Part shown: in pieces, positions 44,297 to 53,321 of the stretch
Position numbering within the stretch: position 1 is the first letter of the stretch
Layout: each line of letters opens with the position of its first letter
Origin: Campylobacter gastrosuis
Lineage (GTDB): Bacteria > Campylobacterota > Campylobacteria > Campylobacterales > Campylobacteraceae
NCBI RefSeq assembly: GCF_030249845.1
Contig: NZ_JANURM010000009.1
Span: 1 to 64,000, forward strand
Reading direction: 5' to 3'
Length of the DNA: 64,000 bases
Made by a program: the position numbers and the translations under genes
Notes under the pieces: generated by a model
What the model saw: the letters and a program-made list of their open reading frames with translations, nothing else
Database searches by the model: none
What the model was told of the DNA's origin: nothing

Positions 44297-44622
44297 TTTT
44301 TATCCCTTAGCTCGTATGTGCTATCAATGTAGGCGTTAATTAATGCATCAACCCTTAAACGCATCTTTTCTTGGTTAAAATTAAAGCTTTTATTTTGCCA
44401 CTCTTTTAAAAACAAGACTACATATTCATCTTTTAAAATAGACAAATCGTAGGTTAAATTTTTAGAATTTTCTAAAATGGCTGAGAAAATTTTTCTAGCA
44501 AAATCCCTGTTATCAATGTTTTCTAACAAATATTTAGCGGTGTAGTTTGTGTTGCCCCAGTAGCAGTTTTTAATGATACTATCAGCGACTTCTAAACTAA
44601 ACTCATCAAAGCCATTTTGCAC
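44287..44622 (-). CDS. Hypothetical 111-aa protein downstream of nusA
   Basis: GTG start at complement(44620-44622); its SD (GGAGAG) is the end of nusA, 8 bases away. The product is predicted all helical, acidic (FDEFSLEVADSIIKNCYWGN, then YTAKYLLENIDNRDFARKIF). No signal peptide and no known motif. Its position directly after nusA on the same strand suggests co-transcription. Confidence 0.6.
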   Translation of the reverse strand: MQNGFDEFSLEVADSIIKNCYWGNTNYTAKYLLENIDNRDFARKIFSAILENSKNLTYDLSILKDEYVVLFLKEWQNKSFNFNQEKMRLRVDALINAYIDSTYELRDKKWS

Positions 44623-44624
44623 CT

Positions 44625-45722
44625 TTAAAGCTCTCCAAATAGTGCTTTTAGCCCAGCCAGACCCTCGTTTTTGCTCTCGCTTTGAGCTTTATTTATCTCA
44701 TTTAGCTCTATTTCATAGCCTGTTAGCATACTTGCTAGGCGGATATTTATGCCGTTTTTACCGATTGCCTTGCTCTTTTGCTCGCTCATTAGGCTTACTA
44801 TTGCCTTTTGTCCGTCAATGGCGACCGAGCTAATTATAGCCGGGCTCATCGCACGAGATATAAAAATGGCTGGCTCAGATGAATACTCAACAACGTCAAT
44901 GTTTTCATCTTTTAGCTCTTTGCTAACAGCATTTATTCTCACGCCTTTTGTGCCAACCGTCGCGCCGATTGGGTCAATGTTTGGCGTGGTTGAAATTAGC
45001 GAAACTTTTGCTCTCTCGCCCGGAATTCTAGCACTATTTTGCACGATTATCGCTCCGTCTTTGATCTCTGGCACCTCTGATTTTAAGAGCGCTTCAAGGA
45101 ATTTTGGCGAGGTGCGTGAAAGCTCCACTTTTATGCCTAAATTTTTATCAGCAAATACCTTTCTAATTACTGCCTTTACGACATCTCCAACGACAAATTT
45201 CTCGCCTTTTATGCGGTTTTTACGTGGCAAAATCGCCCTTAGCTCATCAATCTCAATAAATGTGTTTTCATTCTCATCAACTCTAACCACCGAGCCAAAT
45301 ACGATTTGCCCCTGCATATCGGTGTATTTGTGAAAAATTTGCTCCTCAACTAGCCTTTGGATATGGTATTCAAGCTCTTTATGAAGCGTCTGGGCTGCCG
45401 TTCTGCCAAGGTTATCAAGACTTAGCTCGTAGGTTAGCTCATCGCCAAGTTCTACTTGATTATCAATCTTTTTTGCCTCTTTTATGCTAATAAAATGCTC
45501 GTTATCCTCGCTTAAACGCTCATCGTTGTTTGCTACGATTAAAATTTTCTGATAAAGTTTTACATTTTTACTGCTGTCAATAACCACGTCGTATTCGTAA
45601 TTTTGCCCATAAACGTGCTTTGCTGTGTTGATTATGGCTCGTTTTACACGCTCTTTTACTTCGTTTATATCAAGCCCTTTTTCGTTTGCTATTGATTCAA
45701 TAATGTCTGATATTCTCTCCAT
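44625..45722 (-). CDS. nusA: Transcription termination/antitermination protein NusA
   Basis: 365 aa from ATG at complement(45720-45722), with GGAGC at SD distance; the longer frame adds unconserved residues. N-terminal RNA polymerase-binding domain, S1 domain (QIVFGSVVRVDENENTFIEI), then KH domains (DPIGATVGTKGVRINAVSKE, KAIGKNGINIRLASMLTGY). No C-terminal acidic repeats, as in other Campylobacter. Controls pausing and termination. Confidence 0.95.
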   Translation of the reverse strand: MERISDIIESIANEKGLDINEVKERVKRAIINTAKHVYGQNYEYDVVIDSSKNVKLYQKILIVANNDERLSEDNEHFISIKEAKKIDNQVELGDELTYELSLDNLGRTAAQTLHKELEYHIQRLVEEQIFHKYTDMQGQIVFGSVVRVDENENTFIEIDELRAILPRKNRIKGEKFVVGDVVKAVIRKVFADKNLGIKVELSRTSPKFLEALLKSEVPEIKDGAIIVQNSARIPGERAKVSLISTTPNIDPIGATVGTKGVRINAVSKELKDENIDVVEYSSEPAIFISRAMSPAIISSVAIDGQKAIVSLMSEQKSKAIGKNGINIRLASMLTGYEIELNEINKAQSESKNEGLAGLKALFGEL

Positions 45723-45850
45723 TTTTGCTCCGATTTTAATAATTTTTGGGAATTTAGCTTTTGAAGTTTGGCGATTATACATAATAAAAACTTTAATGCA
45801 CCTTTTATAATTTTAAGCCTATAATTACGCAAAATTTCAAAGGCAGGGGT

Positions 45851-46639
45851 ATGAAAAACAATCTCGGACTTAAACTTTGGTCGCACAATCAAAACTACAT
45901 TTTACCTGCTAAACAGCTTTACAGGGCTGGAATTTTTGGCTACATTGAGCTTTATGCCTTGCCAAATACAGCCCAGTTTTTGCCAATGTGGCAAGAGCTA
46001 AAAGATGAGCTAGAAATTCCATTTGCCATTCACGCACCGCACTTTTCGCATTCGCTTGATTTTTCAAATAAATCTAAGCGTGAGAGTAATGAAAAAATGG
46101 CAGATGAGGCATTTTTTTGGGCTAAAAGCTTAGACGCATTTTACACGCTTTTTCATCCGGGCATTGGCGGGAGCGTTGATGAGAGCATTTATCAAATCTC
46201 ACGCCTTAGGCAAAAATATGATTTTATCATTGAAAACAAGCCATTTATCGTGCCTACAAAGGATAAAAAAGAGCTTTTTTGCGTCGGCTCAAAATTTAGC
46301 GATTTAGAAAAAATCACGGCTCAAACTGGCGTTAAAATATGCCTTGATATCGGACACGCAATTTGCAGTGCAAACTATCAGGGGCTTGAAATTTACGGCT
46401 ATTTAGAGCTTTTAAACTCACTAAAACCAGCCGTTTATCATCTAAGTGATAACGATAGTACCAGCGTTTTTGATGCACACTTAAACTTTGGCGAGGGGAG
46501 TTTTGATTTTGAAAAAATCGCAAAAATTATTGATAAAACAAAGCCAATTGCCATTGAAACAAACAAAAATAGCAGTGAAAATTTAGATGATTTTGTGCAA
46601 GATAGCAATTTTTTAAAGGGAATTTTATGCAAGATGTAG
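45851..46639 (+). CDS. TIM-barrel sugar phosphate isomerase/AP-endonuclease-2-like protein
   Basis: 262 aa. Fold of the xylose-isomerase-like TIM barrels: FAIHAPHFSHSLDF, YTLFHPGIGG, IIENKPF, ICLDIGHAIC, VYHLSDND and IAIETNKN carry the metal ligands (His, Glu, Asp). Head of a cluster with an ATP-grasp enzyme, a methyltransferase and a NeuB-type synthase, so it probably acts on a sugar intermediate. Its end overlaps the next start by 13 bases. Substrate unknown. Confidence 0.75.
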   Translation: MKNNLGLKLWSHNQNYILPAKQLYRAGIFGYIELYALPNTAQFLPMWQELKDELEIPFAIHAPHFSHSLDFSNKSKRESNEKMADEAFFWAKSLDAFYTLFHPGIGGSVDESIYQISRLRQKYDFIIENKPFIVPTKDKKELFCVGSKFSDLEKITAQTGVKICLDIGHAICSANYQGLEIYGYLELLNSLKPAVYHLSDNDSTSVFDAHLNFGEGSFDFEKIAKIIDKTKPIAIETNKNSSENLDDFVQDSNFLKGILCKM

Positions 46640-47816
46640 CGGTTGTAATTGGGGCTAGTGTTGAGAGTATTTTTGCGATAAAGGTAGCACAAAATCGCGG
46701 CTTAAAAGTGGCAGCGTTTGACGGCGATAGCAAGGCAGCTGGACTAAAAATCGCCGATTTTGGCTTTGTTTGCGACATTAAAGACCCACAAAATATCATT
46801 GAAATTTTAAACCAAAACCGCCTAAAACCGCTATTTGTCCTGCCAGTGCCAATTGGCAGATTTTTAATCACAACGGGCACGATAAATGAGCATTTTAAGA
46901 TTAAAAACACCGATGATTTTAATACGCTTAACCTTTGCACCGATAAACTCGCCTTTCACAACGCTCTAAATGGGGGGGGGTGCGAGGCGTTTTTAGGGAC
47001 AAAATAGGCAAAATGAAGCAAAATTTGCGAAACATAAACTGCCAAATTATTAGCAAAAATTTCACGCCAAAAGAATTCCCACTCGTCATCAAACCACGAT
47101 TTGGCAGTGGTAGCAGAGATGTCAGGGTGTGTTTTAATAAAGATGAATTTGATAAAATTTTAAGCGAGATTGATATTTTTAAAGAGGACTTTTTGGCTGA
47201 AAATTTGGTGCTTGGCACCGAAATCGGCGTTGATGGCGTCGTGTTAAATGGTATTTTTAAAAACATTTTAATGCGTGAGAAAATTCTAACCCCATATCCG
47301 TATCGCCAGTGCGTGGCAAATATCGCTGTGAGCGAGATTTTAGCCATTTCTTTACACATTCAAGAGGTGATAAATCGGCTTGGGATTAAAAATTCTCTAA
47401 TAAATGCCGATGTGATTTTAAAAGATGATGGCTCGGTTTTTATCATTGAACTAGCCCCACGCCCAAGCGGACACTATTTAAGTAGCACCTTTGTCCCGCT
47501 AGTAACTGGGGTTAGCGTGGTTGATGAGTGGCTAAATTTTATGCAAAATTTGCCCTTTGATTTTACGCCAAAATTTTATAAACAAGCCATTATTAAGTAT
47601 TTTGACTTTGATTTTAGCGTCAAGGCACCCGATTTTAACGCCTTAAAAAATGAGCTAAAAATCGCTAAATATGAGTTTAACAAACAGGCGATTTTTAATC
47701 AAGTAAAAGACGGCAAAAGCATTATGAATAGGGGCTTTGCGGTGCTTTTGGGGAGCGATAAAGATGAGTGCGTGAAAAACGCAAATGAGTTGATGAAAAA
47801 TTTCAAAAAGGTATAA
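46627..47816 (+). CDS. ATP-grasp enzyme, frameshifted at a G9 tract (phase-variable)
   Basis: Two frames form one gene: 46627-47007 (126 aa) and the frame continuing to 47816. They meet at nine G residues (46972-46980). With G10 or G7 one 396-aa or 395-aa ATP-grasp protein is made: N-terminal pre-ATP-grasp domain (VAVVIGASVESIFAIKVAQN), then FPLVIKPRFGSGSRDVRV, GTEIGVDGVVLNG, SLINADVIL and FIIELAPRPSGHY. As sequenced it is OFF. ATP-grasp enzymes join an acid to an amine. Context suggests attachment of a group to a nonulosonate or its precursor. Confidence 0.85.
46972..46980 (+). repeat. G9 homopolymer (contingency tract)
   Basis: Nine consecutive G in an AT-rich gene, exactly where the two ATP-grasp frames meet. 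Such tracts slip during replication in Campylobacter and switch genes on and off. The only long poly-G I noticed in the window. Confidence 0.92.
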
Positions 47817-47818
47817 AA

Positions 47819-48535
47819 ATGTTAAACAACGACTTTGGATTTTATAGTGAGCAGATTAAATTATGGGACAAACTTGCCGTTAGTGGCGACCTTATCTATC
47901 CGCACGAAGCGGTGGCTAGGTTTGCAGCTACGACTAAACCGCCCTGCGTGATTGACTTTGGCTGTGCGACTGGCAGGCACCTTTTAGCCTTTGCAAACAA
48001 AGGCTCAAAACGGCTAATTGGCATTGATATTAACACCTCTCCGCTTGCGCTAACTGCTCTAAAATTTGGCGTGATAGATGAGCTAAGCCAGTTTAAACAG
48101 GGTAAATATTTGCTAAATGATGGTCAATTAGAGCTTTACTCCAATGAGGGCAGAAATTTAGGCGAAATTTTAGGCAGCGTTCAGGCTGATGCCGTGCTTT
48201 GCTGGGGCGTTTTGCACCTTTATCATAAGGATTTGGCATTAAAATTATTAATTGATTTTAAATCACAGCTAAAAAGCGGTGGCGAGGTATTTATAAACCT
48301 TAGAAGCGACACTGACGGACTTAAAAATGAAGCCATAAAAATCGGCGAAAATATCTATAAAATCACGAGAAAAAGCCACGAAAATTTGACATATTCGTTT
48401 TACTCGCTTGATGATTTAAATGAGATTTTTAGCAAATCTGGGCTTAAAATTTTAAGCATTGATAAAGAGGAATTTACTCAAAATAATGGCAAAATTTTCA
48501 ACTCATTTTGGATAGTAAGAGCTAAAAAGGATTAA
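47819..48535 (+). CDS. SAM-dependent methyltransferase (class I)
   Basis: 238 aa. SAM-binding motif I VIDFGCATGRHLLAFANKG, ligand Asp in LIGIDINTSPLALT, and CWGVLHLYHKD. Lies 2 bases after the ATP-grasp gene and 2 before pseI, so the four genes are one operon. Probably methylates a sugar or its substituent. Target not known. Confidence 0.85.
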   Translation: MLNNDFGFYSEQIKLWDKLAVSGDLIYPHEAVARFAATTKPPCVIDFGCATGRHLLAFANKGSKRLIGIDINTSPLALTALKFGVIDELSQFKQGKYLLNDGQLELYSNEGRNLGEILGSVQADAVLCWGVLHLYHKDLALKLLIDFKSQLKSGGEVFINLRSDTDGLKNEAIKIGENIYKITRKSHENLTYSFYSLDDLNEIFSKSGLKILSIDKEEFTQNNGKIFNSFWIVRAKKD

Positions 48536-48537
48536 AG

Positions 48538-49551
48538 ATGAAACGACCATTTATAATCGCTGAAATGTCGGCAAATCACTGCGGAGATAAGAGCTTAGCC
48601 CTAAAAATCATAAAATCCGCAAAAGACGCTGGGGCTGACGCTGTAAAAATTCAAACCTACACCGCTGATACGATTACGCTAAATTCAAAAGATGAGATCT
48701 TTATGACCCAAGATGACGGACTTTGGGCTGGGCAGAGCCTTTATGAGCTTTACTCAAAGGCATACACGCCGTGGCAGTGGCAAAGAGAGCTTAGCGAGTA
48801 TGCAAAGAGCGTTGGCATCGGCTTTTTCTCAACGCCGTTTGATTTTAGTGCGGTTGATTTTTTAGAGAGCATAGACGTGCCAATGTATAAAATTGCCTCG
48901 TTTGAAGCCATTGACTATCCGTTAATCTCTTATGCTGCTAAATTTAAAAAACCGATGATAATTTCGGCTGGAATTTCAAGCTTTGATGAAATTTTAGAGG
49001 CGATTGAGGCTTGTAAAAAGGTCGGTAACAACGACATTACGATACTAAAATGCACTTCAAGCTACCCAGCTAAGATTGAGCAGATGAATTTACTTACCAT
49101 TAAAGATATGTTAGAAAAACTAACCCCACTTGGCGTAAAGGTCGGATTAAGCGATCACTCAATGAGCCTTGAAGTGCCAGTTGTAGCGACGGCACTTGGC
49201 GTTAGCGTGATAGAAAAGCACTTTACGATTGATAGGTCGCTTGGTGGCGAAGATAGCGGATTTTCGCTAAATTATGATGAATTTAAGGCAATGAGCTTGG
49301 CGGTAAAAAATGCAGCCCTAGCACTTGGCAAGGTTGATTACAGCATAAATCTTAAAAACCGCAAAAGTGCAAGGTCGCTTTTTGTGGCAAAAGATATGAA
49401 AAAGGGCGAAATTTTCACGCCAGAAAATTTGCGTTCAGTCCGCCCCTCAAATGGGCTTCACCCTCGCCATTACGATGAAATTTTAGGCAAAAGAGCAAAG
49501 CGAGATTTGGCTTTTGCAACGCCTTTAAAATTTGAAGATGTTGAGCTTTAA
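48538..49551 (+). CDS. pseI: Pseudaminic acid synthase PseI (NeuB family)
   Basis: 337 aa. NeuB catalytic TIM barrel: FIIAEMSANHCGDKSLALKI, ADAVKIQTYTADTITL, FFSTPFDFSAVDFLE, YKIASFEA, LKCTSSYP and GLSDHS, EKHFTID. A C-terminal SAF domain (about 280-337) starts at SARSLFVAKDMKKGE. It condenses a 6-carbon sugar with PEP to form pseudaminic acid for flagellin glycosylation. Legionaminic-acid synthase is the alternative; the SANH and TYTAD forms favour PseI. Confidence 0.88.
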   Translation: MKRPFIIAEMSANHCGDKSLALKIIKSAKDAGADAVKIQTYTADTITLNSKDEIFMTQDDGLWAGQSLYELYSKAYTPWQWQRELSEYAKSVGIGFFSTPFDFSAVDFLESIDVPMYKIASFEAIDYPLISYAAKFKKPMIISAGISSFDEILEAIEACKKVGNNDITILKCTSSYPAKIEQMNLLTIKDMLEKLTPLGVKVGLSDHSMSLEVPVVATALGVSVIEKHFTIDRSLGGEDSGFSLNYDEFKAMSLAVKNAALALGKVDYSINLKNRKSARSLFVAKDMKKGEIFTPENLRSVRPSNGLHPRHYDEILGKRAKRDLAFATPLKFEDVEL

Positions 49552-49613
49552 TGCGTTTTTTATGATGATTTTGCTATATTCACAAGTTTATAAGCAAAAA
49601 GAAAGGATAGAAA

Positions 49614-49856
49614 ATGGAGTTAAAACTTGCAAGAACTGAGCTAAATGCAAAGCCAAAAGCAATCAGCCTGGATAAAATAGAACAATCAGTAAGCAAAGAG
49701 GGACAGAAAATTTTTTACTTTGACAAAGAAAACAGCCACAAACAGCTAATCGCTTTGGTTGAGTTTTTTGAAGAAAAAGGGCTAAGCGTCTATCACAGAG
49801 TCGTAAAATACGGACTTGACGAGAACGACTATATGTATGAAGTGCATATTTTATAA
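49614..49856 (+). CDS. HP0268-like 80-aa protein
   Basis: 80 aa. [20 protein letters not shown] and [14 protein letters not shown] match the H. pylori HP0268 family, described as a small nuclease with an alpha/beta fold, also next to miaB there. AAAGGAT precedes the ATG. It shares one base with the miaB start. Confidence 0.82.
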   Translation: MELKLARTELNAKPKAISLDKIEQSVSKEGQKIFYFDKENSHKQLIALVEFFEEKGLSVYHRVVKYGLDENDYMYEVHIL

Positions 49857-51154
49857 TGAGTAAAAAGCTTTTTATACAGACCTTAGGCTGCGCGATGAAT
49901 GTGCGTGATAGTGAGCATATCATCGCCGAGCTAAAAGAGAAAGAAAATTACGAATTAACCGAAGATATCGGCGAAGCGGATTTGATTTTAATAAATACCT
50001 GCTCGGTTAGAGAAAAGCCAGTGCATAAGCTTTTTAGCGAGGTTGGGGCGTTTGAAAAGGCAAAAAAGGCTGGTGCGAAAATCGGCGTTTGCGGTTGCAC
50101 GGCTTCGCATTTAGGCAGTGAAATTTTTAAAAAAGCACCTTATGTTGATTTTGTTTTGGGTGCTAGAAATATAAGCAAGATAACGACTGCTGTAAATACG
50201 CCAAAATTCGTAAGCACCGATATAAACTACGATGAGAGTGACTACGCTTTTGGGGATTTTCGCGGTTCACCATTTAAATCATACATAAATATCTCAATAG
50301 GTTGCGATAAAAAATGCACCTACTGCATAGTCCCTCACACAAGGGGCGATGAAATTTCAATCCCAATGAGCCTAATTTTAAGCGAAGCTAAAAAGGCAGC
50401 ACAAAGCGGTGCAAAAGAGATATTTTTGCTAGGACAAAACGTAAATAACTACGGCAAACGCTTCTCAAACGCTCACGAAAAGGTTGATTTTAGCGACCTT
50501 TTGGTTAGACTTAGCGAGATTGACGGCGTTGAGCGTATTCGTTTTACAAGCCCTCATCCACTTCATATGGACGATAAATTTTTAGAAGTGTTTAGCAAAA
50601 ATCCTAAAATTTGCAAGTCAATGCATATGCCACTTCAAAGCGGTAACACCAAGGTTTTGCGTGAGATGAAGCGTGGCTATACAAAGGAGTGGTTTTTAGA
50701 CCGCGCCCTAAAACTTCGCTCGCTAGCTCCAAATGTAAGCATTTCAACTGATATAATCGTGGCATTTCCTGGTGAGAGCGACGCTGAGTTTGCTGATACA
50801 ATGGACGTGATTGAAAAGGTTAGATTTGAGCAAATTTTTAGCTTTAAATACTCGCCACGTCCGCTCACAAAAGCAGCGGAATTTGGCAATCAAATCCCTG
50901 AAAATGTGGCTTCGGCTAGATTAACTCACTTGCAAAATCGCCACAATGAAATTTTAGATGAGATCGTAAAAGCGCAAAATGGCAAAATTTTTGATGTCTA
51001 TTTTGAGGAGCTTCGTGCAAATGGTGGTGTGGCTGGGCGTAGTTTTAATAACTTTTTAGTGCAAGTGCAGGGCAGTGAGGAGCTACTTGGCAAGACGCTA
51101 AAAGTCAAGGTTGATAACCCAAAACGTATGGTGCTTTATGGGAATTTGGCGTGA
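49856..51154 (+). CDS. miaB: tRNA-2-methylthio-N6-dimethylallyladenosine synthase MiaB
   Basis: 432 aa. N-terminal MTTase domain with Cys in [20 protein letters not shown] and GVCGCTAS; radical SAM motif [20 protein letters not shown]-terminal TRAM domain. Adds a methylthio group to i6A37 of tRNA. It ends at 51154, past the DUF374 start. Confidence 0.96.
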   Translation: MSKKLFIQTLGCAMNVRDSEHIIAELKEKENYELTEDIGEADLILINTCSVREKPVHKLFSEVGAFEKAKKAGAKIGVCGCTASHLGSEIFKKAPYVDFVLGARNISKITTAVNTPKFVSTDINYDESDYAFGDFRGSPFKSYINISIGCDKKCTYCIVPHTRGDEISIPMSLILSEAKKAAQSGAKEIFLLGQNVNNYGKRFSNAHEKVDFSDLLVRLSEIDGVERIRFTSPHPLHMDDKFLEVFSKNPKICKSMHMPLQSGNTKVLREMKRGYTKEWFLDRALKLRSLAPNVSISTDIIVAFPGESDAEFADTMDVIEKVRFEQIFSFKYSPRPLTKAAEFGNQIPENVASARLTHLQNRHNEILDEIVKAQNGKIFDVYFEELRANGGVAGRSFNNFLVQVQGSEELLGKTLKVKVDNPKRMVLYGNLA

Positions 51155-51893
51155 TATTAAACGCAAGATTTTTATAAATTTTAGCGTTTATGCGGTGCTT
51201 TTTTTAATCAAGCTAATCTTTTTAACCTGCAAAAAAACCTATCACGGAGAATTTAAGCAAAAACCAGCCGTTGTCGTATTTTGGCACGGCAGGCTTGCTT
51301 TTATGAGCTATGCGTATTTGAAATTTTGGAGCGAAAATAACCGAAGTGGCAAGGTGATCATAAGCGACCACAAAGACGGCGAGATAATCACTAGAATCAT
51401 AAAATTTTTTGGTATTGGCACACTTAGGGGCAGTAGCTCAAAAGGCGGTGCAAAGGTGCTAATAAACGCTATTAAAGAGATAAAAAACGGCACAGACGTA
51501 ATCATCACGCCAGATGGCCCAAGAGGCCCAAGACATAGCGTGGCAGACGGCGCTGTTGCGGTGGCACAAAAGACCGGTAGCGAAATTTACGCCCTAAACT
51601 ACGAAGCAAGTAGCTTTTGGCAGCTTAAAAGCTGGGATAAGATGATAATCCCAAAACCATTTAGCACCATAAATTTCACGCTCTCATCGCCATTTAGCGT
51701 GGCAGGGCTTAGTTTAGATGAAGCAAAAGAGCTAATCCAGCTTAAACTTTGGGAGATAAGTGATAAAAGCGTGAGTGAGCAAAAGGCGGATTTTACCAGT
51801 AATTTAAAGGCGTGGTGGGCTAAAAACTTACACAAAAATCCACGAAATTTAGATGATTTTAAAGAGCTAATAGAAAAAAATGCTACTAAATAA
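51138..51893 (+). CDS. DUF374 acyltransferase-like protein
   Basis: 251 aa from ATG 51138, inside the end of miaB. DUF374/LPLAT fold: [16 protein letters not shown] (HGRL motif), [25 protein letters not shown] and [18 protein letters not shown]-terminal membrane segment ([19 protein letters not shown]). Related to KDO-side acyl transfer to lipid A or phospholipid. Same position as in C. jejuni. Confidence 0.85.
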   Translation: MGIWRDIKRKIFINFSVYAVLFLIKLIFLTCKKTYHGEFKQKPAVVVFWHGRLAFMSYAYLKFWSENNRSGKVIISDHKDGEIITRIIKFFGIGTLRGSSSKGGAKVLINAIKEIKNGTDVIITPDGPRGPRHSVADGAVAVAQKTGSEIYALNYEASSFWQLKSWDKMIIPKPFSTINFTLSSPFSVAGLSLDEAKELIQLKLWEISDKSVSEQKADFTSNLKAWWAKNLHKNPRNLDDFKELIEKNATK

Positions 51894-52332
51894 GACACTC
51901 TCAGCCCTTTTAGGTATCGTTATCGTGCTAATTTGCTGGTTTTTTCTAAGCACGGATAGCTCGTATCAGCTAGCGTTTAAGGCAAAATTTTACTACCAAA
52001 TGCAAGACTTTAAAAAAGCTTACGATTTTAGCCAAAAGGCATACGAGCTAGACAGATACAACCGCCTAGCGATGACGCTTCTTAGGCAGAGCAAAGATGC
52101 GTTAAGGATTAGCGAGTATTTGGGGCTTGGCGATGAGTATATGGCAAAAATCAGGGCTATGGCTAGTGCTTTTGTAAGCGGTGCTGACAGGGAGCGAATT
52201 CGCCTTATGTGCGAGATTATGATTGATGATTTTAGCCGTTTAAAGGAGGTTAAAGGCACAAATCTTTATAAGAAGGCAAGTGAAATGATGAGCGACTTTA
52301 AACGGCTAAAAGATGAGCTGTTTAGCGAGTAA
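51880..52332 (+). CDS. Hypothetical protein with N-terminal membrane anchor
   Basis: 150 aa. One membrane helix (LLGIVIVLICWFFLS), then helices rich in Tyr and Ala (FYYQMQDFKKAYDFSQKAYE) resembling a single TPR-like hairpin. It overlaps the DUF374 gene by 14 bases. A homologue follows in the same spot in C. jejuni; function unknown. Confidence 0.72.
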   Translation: MLLNKTLSALLGIVIVLICWFFLSTDSSYQLAFKAKFYYQMQDFKKAYDFSQKAYELDRYNRLAMTLLRQSKDALRISEYLGLGDEYMAKIRAMASAFVSGADRERIRLMCEIMIDDFSRLKEVKGTNLYKKASEMMSDFKRLKDELFSE

Positions 52333-52846
52333 ATTAAATCAGAGTAGGATTTTAAAAATTTGATTGTTTAATGTTTTAAATTATAAATCAAAGTTAAATT
52401 TTAGTATAACTTTATAATACAAATCGTTTAAAATCCCAGCAAAATTTCAACCTACGACAAATCAAATAATAAACGCCTAAAAATGAGCTATTTAGTGCGT
52501 TTTTATTGTAAAATTATAAAGCGATTTAGCACATAAAAAATCACACAAAAAAACAAAATATAGTAAATTTTTAAGTCAAGCAAAAGCTTTGTTTAATCAA
52601 AATTTACACTAACACATATTTTTAAATCAAGGTAAAATAAAACTAAATTTTAATGTAATTCATTGACAAAAAACCTAATTAATAATAAGGTTTAAGCGAC
52701 AAATAGCTTTAAATGCCTAAAAATGAGCTAAATTTTAAACAATGGCAAGTTGCTTTTGTTACCAAAATTAGCACCTTTGATAAAATGCTTTACGTTTTAA
52801 ATTTTAAAGCAAAATCAAACCTTGTTTAACAAAATTTTAAATAAAA
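52333..52846. other. 514-bp gene-free AT-rich region with direct repeats
   Basis: No ORF of note. GCCTAAAAATGAGCTA occurs at 52475-52490 and 52715-52730, each preceded by CGACAAAT within about 20 bases. Another pair is ATCAAGGTAAAATAAAAC near 52628 and ATCAAGGCAAAACAAAGC near 52846, the latter inside the pgpA end. AACCT / AGGTT hairpin near 52670. Both flanking genes end into the region, so it is a convergent spacer. Confidence 0.65.
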
Positions 52847-53314
52847 TCAAGGCAAAACAAAGCCAAATTTCATCATCACGCCGTAACACAAAGCACTCAT
52901 AATCCCAGCAAAAAATCCAGCCACGATATCATCGCCCATTACGCCAAGTCCGCCGCCGACATTTTTATCAATTCGTCCGATGATTGAGGGCTTTAAAATG
53001 TCAAAAATTCTAAAAAACACGAGGGAAAGTGCCATTTGCGTGAGCGTGGCACCGCTTAAAACAATGCTTAGCCAAACCCCAGCGACCTCATCAATAACAA
53101 TGCTTTTATGATCGTGCGAATTTGTAGCCTTTTCGTATGAATTTATCGCGCTCACGCCAAGCAGAGTGATTAAAATCGTGGCTAAAAAAAGCGTGGTTGA
53201 TGAGAAAAAAACCAGCACAAAATACGCCACAACAGCCCCAGCGATAGACCCAAAAGTGCCTGGTGCAAAGGGGATTAAACCAACATAAAAAAATGTAATA
53301 AACAGCCTAATCAT
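52847..53314 (-). CDS. pgpA: Phosphatidylglycerophosphatase A
   Basis: 155 aa, four or so membrane helices. FVGLIPFAPGTFGSIAG at the start, IVIDEVAGVWLS, and GGGLGVMGDDIVAGFF with the conserved DD. Dephosphorylates PGP to phosphatidylglycerol. It stands as the last gene of mrp-locus synteny (ispDF, regulator, Sat-like, pgpA). Confidence 0.93.
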   Translation of the reverse strand: MIRLFITFFYVGLIPFAPGTFGSIAGAVVAYFVLVFFSSTTLFLATILITLLGVSAINSYEKATNSHDHKSIVIDEVAGVWLSIVLSGATLTQMALSLVFFRIFDILKPSIIGRIDKNVGGGLGVMGDDIVAGFFAGIMSALCYGVMMKFGFVLP

Positions 53315-53321
53315 CGCTATC

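Noticed and set aside
46980..47816. Separate 278-aa ATP-grasp protein starting at 46980
   Set aside because: The first residues come from the poly-G tract and have no SD; the frame is the second half of one interrupted gene.
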